Shown here in pieces: positions 25,442 through 32,035 of a DNA stretch of 64,000 nt. Origin of the DNA: Sorangium cellulosum So0157-2 (GTDB lineage: Bacteria; Myxococcota_A; Polyangia; Polyangiales; Polyangiaceae); the NCBI RefSeq assembly GCF_000418325.1, contig NC_021658.1:10864001-10928000 (forward strand), given 5' to 3'. A model generated the notes under the pieces. That model saw only the letters and a list, made by a program, of their open reading frames with translations, was not told the origin of the DNA and did no database searches. Made by a program: the position numbers and the translations under genes. How positions within the stretch are numbered: the stretch's first letter is position 1; each line of letters starts with the position of its first letter.

Positions 25442-27527
25442 CGCGCCCGCCGCGCTCCCCTGCCCCGCTCGCGCTCGCCGCGGGCTTCCCCGCCCCGCTC
25501 GCGCTCGCCGCCCCGCGCCTCGCGCCGCTCGCGACGGCGCTGCTCTTCGCGCTGCTCGCGCTGCTCGCCCCGCTGCGCGCGCGCGCCCAGCAGCCCGAGC
25601 TCTCGTCGCGCGCGAGCTCCACCGAGGTCGAGGTCGGCGAGCCGTTTACGGTCGAGGTGAAGGCGCTCGTCGAGCGCGGCGGCGGCATGCCGTCCGATCC
25701 GGAGCTGCGCGTCCCGCCCGACCTCTCCATCGTCTCCGGCCCGAGCATCGGGACGCAGATGAAGACGCAGCTGAGCGGCGGCGTCATGACCACGCAGCTC
25801 GGGATCAGCGCGACGTGGCAGATCGTCGCGGACAAGCCCGGCCGCTACACGATCCCGGGGCCGACGATCGGCCGGAACGGCAAGCGGCTGACGGCGGCGC
25901 CGATCCTGATCAAGGTCGTGCCCGCGAGCGGGCGGCCGCGCCGGCCGAACAACCCGTTCCTGTTGCCCGGCGGCCCGATGCCGGGCTTTCCCTGGCCGTT
26001 CGGCGGTCCGGGGGGCCTCCTGGACGACGACGAGGTCGAGGACGAGCCCGAGGACCAGGCGCCGGAGCTCGCGATGCCGAGCGAGCCCGACCCGATCGTG
26101 TTCCTCCGCGCCATCCCCGACAAGACGGCCGCCGTGGTCGGCGAGCAGGTCACCGTCTCGTTCTACCTCTACTTCCGCGAGAACGCGGAGATGAGCGAGC
26201 CCCGCGCCGCGCCCGCCGCGGACTTCCTCCGCCACCCGCTCCTCGAGGACCCGCGCCACGAGCGGCCCGTGTACACGCGGGTCGGCGGGCACCGCTACGC
26301 GGCCCGCCTCATCGACAAGCTCGCGCTGTTCCCGCTGAAGGCGGGCGAGCTGCACACCGGCAGCATGCAGGCGCGCATCACGGGGCGGCGGATCGGCGCG
26401 CGCGTGCTGCGCGAGTCGAACGACGTGGTCGTCCGCGTCACGGAGCCGCCGCTCGCCGGCCGCCCGTCCGGCTACGTCCTCGGCGACGTCGGCCAGTTCA
26501 CGCTCAAGGCGACGGTGCAGCCGCGCCAGATCGAGCAGGGCGGCTCGGTGGCCGTCACCGTGCAGGTCGCGGGCACCGGCAACTTCCCGCAGTCGCTCCG
26601 GGTGCCGGAGCGGACCGGCCTCGAGTGGCTCGATCCGGAGAAGCGCGAGTCGCTCGAGCCGCGCGGCGGCGCGATCGGCGGCTTCCGGTCGTTCGGCTAC
26701 GTCGTCCGCATCCAGGAGAGCGGCGCGGTGGATCTCGGGAAGATCGAGCTCCCCTACTGGGATCCGGCGCAGAAGCGCTACGTGGTCGAGGGCGCCGAGC
26801 TCGGCGTCGTCCAGGTGACCCCGGTCGCGCCGCCGGCGGCGTCCGCGCCGTCGTCCAGGGCGCCCGGGGCCGCGGACGGCGCCGCGGGCCGCGCCGAGCC
26901 GTTCGCCGGGATGCCCGGGCTGCGCACGTCGCTCGGCCCGTACGCCCCGCCCGCGACGCTGCCCCTCGACGGGGCGCCGTTCTGGCTGCTCCTCGCCGCG
27001 CCGCCGCTCGCCGTCACGCTGTTCGGCGCGGGAGCTCGCCTCGCGCGCCGGGCGCGCGAGCGCCGCGCGGCCGGCGCCACCTCGCCCGCCCGGCTCGCGG
27101 CGGTCGCGCTGGGCGAGGCGGAGGAGGCCGCCGCGCAGGGCGACCTCGGGGCGACGGCCGCGGCGATCGAGCGCGCCGTGCACCGCGCGATCGAGTCCGC
27201 GACGGGCCTCCGCTCCCGCGGCGTCCTGCTGGCGGCGCTGCCTGAAGAGCTCGGCCAGCGCGGCGTCCCCGACGCGCTCTCGGCGCGGGCCTGCGAGACG
27301 CTGGCCGCGTGCGAGGCGATCCGGTTCGAGCCGGCCGCGCGCGGCGGCAGCGCCGGCGCGGCCCCGACGCGCTCTCGGCGCGGGCCTGCGAGACGCTGGC
27401 CGCGTGCGAGGCGATCCGGTTCGAGCCGGCCGCGCGCGGCGGCAGCGCCGGCGCGGCGGCCGCCGCGGCGCTCGTCGAGCAGGGCCGCGCCGTCCTCACC
27501 GAGCTCGCCCGATGGAAGCCGACGTGA
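25438..27527 (+). CDS. batD: BatD-like protein, 3' end frameshifted by a tandem duplication
   Basis: GTG 25438 (GGAGG upstream, overlapping the BatC stop) starts a signal-peptide protein with repeated Ig-like beta domains (SSTEVEVGEPFTVEVKALV; VGEQVTVSFYLYF; QIEQGGSVAVTVQVAGTGNF), a membrane helix (about 519-537) and a cytosolic helical tail, as in BatD. At 27267 a perfect 95-bp tandem duplication begins. Since 95 is not a multiple of 3, the frame shifts at the second copy and the literal frame runs on to 28380 over the next gene. The ancestral C-terminus (ending TELARWKPT, stop at 27525-27527) survives in the frame of the second copy. Confidence 0.88.
27267..27456. repeat. Perfect 95-bp tandem duplication in batD
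   Basis: Bases 27267-27361 and 27362-27456 are identical over all 95 positions, both beginning CCCCGACGCGCTCTCGGCG and ending GCGCCGGCGCGG. Perfect identity in coding sequence implies a recent event or an assembly artefact. Removing one copy restores an uninterrupted batD frame that ends in a GTGA overlap with batE. Confidence 0.97.
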
Positions 27528-28360
27528 GCCTCCGGAAGAGGCGCCCCCTCGCGGCCGCGCTCGTCCTCGCCGCGTGCCTCGCGCCGGCGCTGCCGCTGCG
27601 CGCGGCGCGCGCGCAGCCGGCGGAGCCGCCCGAGGCGCTGTTCCAGCAGGGCACGGCGGCGCTCGGCCGCGGGGAGTACGGCGCGGCGATCGACACGTTC
27701 GAGCTGCTCGCCGATCGCGGCTTCGTGCACCCGGACGCGAGCTACAACCGCGGCCTCGCCTACGTCACCCGCGTCCGCGAGGGCGCCGACCGCCCCGGCG
27801 ATCTGGGCCGAGCGGCGGCCGCCTTCGAGGAGGCGCTGCGGCTCCGCCCGGGCGACGCGGACGCGGATCGCGCGCTCGACCTCGTGCGCGCCGAGATCAC
27901 CCGCCGGCGCTCGCGCCGCGCCGCGGACGCGGTCGACGCGCGCCCCACGCTCGACCGGGTCGTCGTCGGCCTCGCCTCGGAGCGCACCTGGGCGGCGGCC
28001 GCGCTCCTCGCGTCGCTCTTGCTGTCGCTGGGCGTGGTCCTGCGGCGCCGCCCGGCCGGCCCCGCGCACGTCGCGGGCAGCGTCCTCGCGCCGACCGCGC
28101 TCGTCGCGCTGCTCGCGCTGGTGCCGCTCACCTATGCGGCGCGGCACCTCCGCCTCACGACCCGGGCGGGCGTCGTGGTCGTGCCCGAGGTGCGGCTCCT
28201 CGACGAGGGCGGGCGCGCGCTGGCCGCCGCGGCGCAGAGCCCGATCCCGGAGGGCGCGTCGGTCGAGGTCGGCAGGAGATCGGGCGGGCTGGCGGAGGTC
28301 CGCTGGGGCGCGGCGGAGGGGTGGGTTCCTGCGTCGAGCATCCGGCTCCTCGCTCCATGA
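27524..28360 (+). CDS. batE: BatE-like TPR protein with SH3-like C-terminus
   Basis: GTG 27524 overlaps the ancestral batD stop and follows GGAAG; ATG 27512 is an alternative. The 278-residue product has a signal peptide (ALVLAACLAPALPLRAARAQ) and TPRs (EALFQQGTAALGRGEYGAAI; LGRAAAAFEEALRLRPGD). Two membrane helices follow (about 155-172, 185-202), then an SH3-like end (VEVGRRSGGLAEVRWGAAEGWVP shortened here), as in BatE. It is the last gene of the operon. If ribosomes translate the frameshifted batD past 27527, coupling to this start would be weakened. Confidence 0.9.
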   Translation: MSLRKRRPLAAALVLAACLAPALPLRAARAQPAEPPEALFQQGTAALGRGEYGAAIDTFELLADRGFVHPDASYNRGLAYVTRVREGADRPGDLGRAAAAFEEALRLRPGDADADRALDLVRAEITRRRSRRAADAVDARPTLDRVVVGLASERTWAAAALLASLLLSLGVVLRRRPAGPAHVAGSVLAPTALVALLALVPLTYAARHLRLTTRAGVVVVPEVRLLDEGGRALAAAAQSPIPEGASVEVGRRSGGLAEVRWGAAEGWVPASSIRLLAP

Positions 28361-28389
28361 GCCGCGCCATCGTGTGCTAGGTTGTCCGC

Positions 28390-28971
28390 GTGTGGGTACG
28401 CCGCGCAGCCATTCGCCCCGTCCCCTCGTACGCTCAGGTGCCTGCGCGCGTCCTGTCCGAGATCGAGGATCAGCTCGCCGAGGATGACGACGACTCGCGC
28501 AAGCAGCTCGACGACGCGTTCACGCGCTTCGAGCAGACGCAGCCCGCGCTGGCCGACCGGATCTCCTCGGTGCTCTCCGGCCCGCTCGACGAGACGGCGC
28601 TCGCCCTCGGCTACTTCCTGACGCTGGCGATCTGGCTCGCCTTCGACGAGCTGTTCGGGCAGGACCTCGAGGAGGTCACCGAGACGGCGCTCACCGGCGT
28701 CGAGGAGTCGCTGAACCTGGACGAGCAGATCCGCCTCCACGACCCCGCGGAGGCGGTCGACTCGGACGACGTGATCGCGATGGAGCAGCCGGACGTCCTC
28801 GCGTTCGTGCAGGAGCACCTCGACGCGGCGCTCGAGGCGAACGCGCACGAGGTCGACGTCGACGACGTCCACGCGATCTACCGGGTGGTGCTGATCGAGG
28901 TGCTGGCGCTGAGCTACGCGGTGCGGCCGCCCTCGAACTGGGTGGCGCTCACGACGGAGTTCACGGCGTAG
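28390..28971 (+). CDS. Hypothetical acidic protein
   Basis: The 193-residue product starts at GTG 28390, 29 bases after batE. It is rich in Asp and Glu, mostly helical, with DETALALGYFLTLAIWLAFD around residues 67-86 as the only hydrophobic patch. No family is recognised. Spacing suggests co-transcription with the Bat operon. It is convergent with the ExbD gene 33 bases away. Confidence 0.75.
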   Translation: MWVRRAAIRPVPSYAQVPARVLSEIEDQLAEDDDDSRKQLDDAFTRFEQTQPALADRISSVLSGPLDETALALGYFLTLAIWLAFDELFGQDLEEVTETALTGVEESLNLDEQIRLHDPAEAVDSDDVIAMEQPDVLAFVQEHLDAALEANAHEVDVDDVHAIYRVVLIEVLALSYAVRPPSNWVALTTEFTA

Positions 28972-29004
28972 CGCCACACTGCCCGGCCCCCGGCGAGGGT
29001 GGGG

Positions 29005-29568
29005 TCAGCGCGCGGAGAAGGTGGCGAGGAACGCGGGCATCTCGATGCTGCGGCCGTCGTCGAGGAGGACCGTGCGGCGCGGGGCGTTGATGGCGTCGAG
29101 CACGGCGACGAGCTCGCGGAACGGCGTCTTGTCGTCGCTGTGGAGCACGGCCTGGTCGGCGCGGCGGTCGCTCGGGGCGCGGTGCTCGCCGCTCCGCTCC
29201 CACTCGCGCTGGATGGCGTCGCCGAGCTCTCGATAACGGATCGCGCTGGCCCCCGCCGCGCCGATCTCGACAGCGTGCTTGGGGACGCTCACCTCGCTCA
29301 GGACGGTCCCGCCCTGCTTCCACACGAGGTTGAACCTGTCCTCGCCGACGTGGACGTGCATCGTCTTGAGAGGCTCCTTCTGACACTCCTCGCCGCAGCC
29401 GGCGGCGGCCGGGGCCTCTGCGCTGGTCTTGAGGCGCGAGCTCGAGACCCACACCGCGGTGATCAGGAGAAAGGCGATGGTCACCATCAGGAGATCGATG
29501 AACGGAATCATGTTGATATCGCTGTTCCTCGCCCGCCTCTCGCCACCGCCCACGTCGACGCCCGCCAT
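29005..29568 (-). CDS. ExbD/TolR-family protein
   Basis: ATG 29568 is preceded by AAGGAGG. The 187-residue product has the ExbD/TolR arrangement: a short cytosolic N-terminus (RARNSDINMIP), one membrane helix with the proton-path aspartate (FIDLLMVTIAFLLITAVWV), and a periplasmic domain including a KTPFRELVAVLDAI segment near the end. Partners ExbB/TolQ are not in the window, so it either serves a remote motor complex or is an orphan. Two Cys (GCGEEC) just after the membrane are unusual and could form a disulfide. Confidence 0.9.
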   Translation of the reverse strand: MAGVDVGGGERRARNSDINMIPFIDLLMVTIAFLLITAVWVSSSRLKTSAEAPAAAGCGEECQKEPLKTMHVHVGEDRFNLVWKQGGTVLSEVSVPKHAVEIGAAGASAIRYRELGDAIQREWERSGEHRAPSDRRADQAVLHSDDKTPFRELVAVLDAINAPRRTVLLDDGRSIEMPAFLATFSAR

Positions 29569-30065
29569 GGCTGCCTCCTTGTGTGTTCGTGCTGTCGCGA
29601 TGTGCGCTCGTGCGCCGCGGAGCGCCCCGGCTCCGCAACCGCGCCGCGACGTGGTGAACAGAGGACGGCGCGCCCCGAATGTTCCTGGAACGCACCGGGC
29701 CGAGCGGCGCACCCGCGCGGGGACGGCAACGGACAAACGCGGAGAGGCGCAGACACGCCAGGCCACCCCGCATCGCCCGCGACAGGTGCCCCCTGGAGGG
29801 ACGGACGATCGCGGGCGCACGCGCCCGGCGCCGTCCACTATTTCGGAGGCGTATCATTTCGCCGTCGCTGCAAAAAACAGCGCACCGCATCAAACCTGGA
29901 CAGCCGAACCAGGCGGCGTGACAAGGAATTTTGCACCAACAACGTAACAAACTGCTGGATCCAGGGCATTTTCGCCGAAACGACGAGCTACGGATGAGAT
30001 TGCCCGATGGCGTCATCCCGATGACGCATTGTGCCGCCGCCGAAGCGTCATGACCGAGCTGTCCC
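29569..30065. other. Long divergent intergenic region, partly AT-richer
   Basis: Nearly 500 bases lie between the ExbD start and the promoter of the XRE operon. The part from about 29870 to 30000 is clearly lower in GC than its surroundings. No gene is supported. An 18-base dyad occurs at 30010-30027. Confidence 0.6.
30010..30027. promoter_or_regulatory. 8-bp inverted repeat, possible operator
   Basis: GCGTCATC and GATGACGC are separated by CC, and a third half-site GCGTCATG follows at 30044. The dyad lies about 40 bases upstream of the -35 box at 30066, a usual place for an activator or repressor site. No binding protein is known. Confidence 0.45.
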
Positions 30066-30094
30066 TTGACAGACAATCCGTTATAACGGATGAT
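30066..30094 (+). promoter_or_regulatory. Sigma-70-type promoter with embedded 16-bp palindromic operator
   Basis: A consensus -35 TTGACA (30066-30071) is spaced 17 bases from GATGAT (30089-30094, four of six matches). The spacer and -10 contain the perfect palindrome ATCCGTTATAACGGAT (30076-30091). A protein bound there would block RNA polymerase. It precedes the small Trp-rich gene and the XRE-cupin regulator, so autoregulation by the latter is a reasonable guess. Confidence 0.65.
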
Positions 30095-30120
30095 AGGTCT
30101 ACGGGTTGGAGGTAAGTCGG

Positions 30121-30300
30121 ATGCGCCCCCAGAGTGCTCAAGTGATCGACTTGGAAGAGTACCGGCAGCAGCGGCGGGTCGCTCGGAGCGAACGCGCGCT
30201 CGAGAACGACACGATGACGTCGGGTAGCTCGTTGACCATGCCGGTCGCCCTCTGGTGGTTCCCCGTGTGGACGTGGATGCCGGTCTGGCAGCTGCGATGA
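30121..30300 (+). CDS. Small Trp-rich protein coupled to the XRE regulator
   Basis: ATG 30121 follows TTGGAGGTAAG and gives 59 residues. The N-terminal half is polar (QVIDLEEYRQQRRVARSER); the last 20 residues contain five tryptophans (ALWWFPVWTWMPVWQLR). The stop overlaps the regulator's ATG as ATGA. It could be a membrane-associated small protein that controls the regulator or a leader peptide sensing Trp-tRNA; neither is demonstrated. Confidence 0.65.
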   Translation: MRPQSAQVIDLEEYRQQRRVARSERALENDTMTSGSSLTMPVALWWFPVWTWMPVWQLR

Positions 30301-31157
30301 AATCGGTCCGCCAGAACACGCCGCGCGCCCCCCTCGGGCTGATCGCCGGCGAGCGGTTCGAAGCCTCGTCGTCCGGGGCGGGCTTCAAGAACGGGGTGGA
30401 AGCGCCCGCCGAGCTTGCGGAGAGCTCCTCACCGCTCGCCGGGCCGCGCTCGCATCGCCGGCCGGAAGGCGCCGCCGACCTCGCGAGCCGCGCGAGGGGG
30501 AACGGGGCGCAGAAGGAGTCGCCGCAGCGGGACGTGGACGAGACGTCCGAGGAGGAGGCCTGGGGCTACGAGATGGCCCCGCAGGACTCGTCCTCGGCGC
30601 TCACCGGCATCGTCGGCGCCAACCTGCGCCGCCTCCGGACCAAGCGCGGGCTCTCCCTCGAGCGGCTGGCGAAGGCGTCGAGCGTGAGCCGGGCGATGCT
30701 CAGCCAGATCGAGCTCGGCCAGAGCACGCCGACGATCAACGTGCTCTGGAAGATCGCCCGGGCGCTGGGCGTGCCGTTCTCGATGCTGATCAGCGACCAG
30801 TCGATCGGCGGCACGGCGCTCATCCCGGCCGCGCGCGCCAAGGTGCTCACGTCGCACGACGGCTCGTTCACCTCGCGCGCGCTGTTCCCGTTCGACGTGC
30901 CGAGGACCGTCGAGTTCTACGAGCTCAAGCTCGCTCCCCTCGCCACCGAGCAGGCGGATCCACACCCGCCGGGCACGCTCGAGAACCTCGTGGTGACGAC
31001 GGGAACGCTGGAGATGATCGTCGGCGCCGAGCGCCACCTGCTCGCCACGGGCGACGCGATCCTGTTCGAGGCCGACGTGCCCCACCAGTACAGGAACCCC
31101 ACCAAGCAGGAAGTCATCATGTATCTGGTGATGACGTACGTCGAAAAGACCGGCTGA
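30297..31157 (+). CDS. XRE-family transcriptional regulator with cupin domain
   Basis: ATG 30297 overlaps the preceding TGA and gives 286 residues. A disordered N-terminal extension of about 95 residues precedes the HTH_XRE domain (GANLRRLRTKRGLSLERLAK, then SVSRAMLSQIELGQSTPTI). The C-terminal cupin_2 fold (about 195-283) includes PHPPGTLENLVVTTG and GDAILFEADVPHQYRN. Proteins of this SutR/PuuR-like layout bind a small effector in the cupin and repress adjacent or own genes. The long N-terminal extension is unusual. The palindrome at 30076-30091 is the likely operator. Confidence 0.9.
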   Translation: MKSVRQNTPRAPLGLIAGERFEASSSGAGFKNGVEAPAELAESSSPLAGPRSHRRPEGAADLASRARGNGAQKESPQRDVDETSEEEAWGYEMAPQDSSSALTGIVGANLRRLRTKRGLSLERLAKASSVSRAMLSQIELGQSTPTINVLWKIARALGVPFSMLISDQSIGGTALIPAARAKVLTSHDGSFTSRALFPFDVPRTVEFYELKLAPLATEQADPHPPGTLENLVVTTGTLEMIVGAERHLLATGDAILFEADVPHQYRNPTKQEVIMYLVMTYVEKTG

Positions 31158-31171
31158 CCAGAGCGATCCGC

Positions 31172-31226
31172 CAGGGTGCCTGGAGCGCCGGGAGAAGGAG
31201 AATCTCCTGGCGCTCCAGGCGCCCTG
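31172..31226. terminator. 24-bp hairpin, bidirectional terminator
   Basis: Bases 31172-31195 pair with 31203-31226 over 24 positions (22 Watson-Crick pairs and two G-U wobbles on the plus transcript) with a 7-base loop. It lies between two convergent genes, 15 bases after the regulator stop. There is no T-run, as is common in GC-rich genomes. Confidence 0.8.
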
Positions 31227-31288
31227 TCCATCGGTTCGTGCTTTCCCGGCGCCGGCGAGCCGTCAGGCGCCGCGCCAGGGGCGCGTGA

Positions 31289-31633
31289 TCATCGGTTCAT
31301 GCTGGCGACGTTCGAGCCGCCCATGTTGCTCGAGCCGCTCGCGCCAGAGCCCATGCCCATGCCGGTGCCCATGCACATCATCATCGGCATGCTGCCGCAC
31401 ATCAGCATCATCGGCATGCCCATGCCCATCATCTTCATCATGGCATCACAGCGCTGGCGCAGCATGTCCATGTTCATGCCCTCCATGGGCATCATCTTGC
31501 AGACCATCCCCTCCTTATCCATCTCACAGGTCATCCGCGCCATCATCGGCATCTGACCCATCATCTGGGTCCCCATCATCTGAGGCATCATCCCCATCGA
31601 GCCCGTCATCGGCATGCTCATCATCGGCATCAT
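31289..31633 (-). CDS. Methionine-rich small protein
   Basis: ATG 31633 follows GCGGAGGAAA, a strong ribosome site. Of 114 residues, 43 are Met (38%) and five are Cys, with MM, MxM and MC spaced throughout; the middle (about 33-68) is less extreme and may be a helix (CEMDKEGMVC, MLRQRCDAMMKM). No signal peptide or membrane helix is clear. Met/Cys clusters are known to bind Cu(I) or Ag(I) or to absorb oxidants; either role is inference. No copper-transport gene is adjacent. It faces the XRE-cupin gene across a hairpin. Confidence 0.8.
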   Translation of the reverse strand: MMPMMSMPMTGSMGMMPQMMGTQMMGQMPMMARMTCEMDKEGMVCKMMPMEGMNMDMLRQRCDAMMKMMGMGMPMMLMCGSMPMMMCMGTGMGMGSGASGSSNMGGSNVASMNR

Positions 31634-32035
31634 GGCGTTTCCTCCGCAATTTCGTGGTTACGTCTGCGTTCTAGGCTAAGCGCCCGCGAAGGTGGGAGCA
31701 AGCAACGCCACCGGGCCGCTCCACTTTTCCTCCGGTGGAGCAGACGTGTCGACGCCCTCGACAGACGCCGCGCCTGAAGCAGAGAGTCGTCTGTCATCAC
31801 GAGACGCCCGGCACACGAGCGCCACCCGAGAGCTGAAGGCGATCGTGGCGGCACAGCAAGCTCATCCGTGACGCCTCGCACCGATCGATGGCTGTCGAAC
31901 GCTGGACACGCGCTCACCGCACGGGAGGACGCAGAAGCCATCACCGGCTCCTCACGATCCGACCCAGGGTGGTCGTGGACACGATTCCGATTTCTCCCGA
32001 CGACCGACGGCGGGATCCCGAGCCTTCGTCCCGAC
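31634..32035. other. Intergenic region with a short dyad
   Basis: This gap precedes the Met-rich gene on the minus strand and presumably holds its promoter. GCTCCAC and GTGGAGC (31718-31741) form a 7-bp inverted repeat with a 10-base centre, about 85 bases upstream of the start. No gene is supported here. Confidence 0.5.

Noticed and set aside
24385..28380. A plus-strand open frame of 1331 codons across batC, batD and batE
   Set aside because: It is batD joined to out-of-frame sequence on both sides. The 3' extension exists only because the 95-bp duplication shifts the frame.
28971..29005. Hairpin terminator between the hypothetical gene and exbD-like gene
   Set aside because: Only short, interrupted GC pairing is visible; too weak to call.
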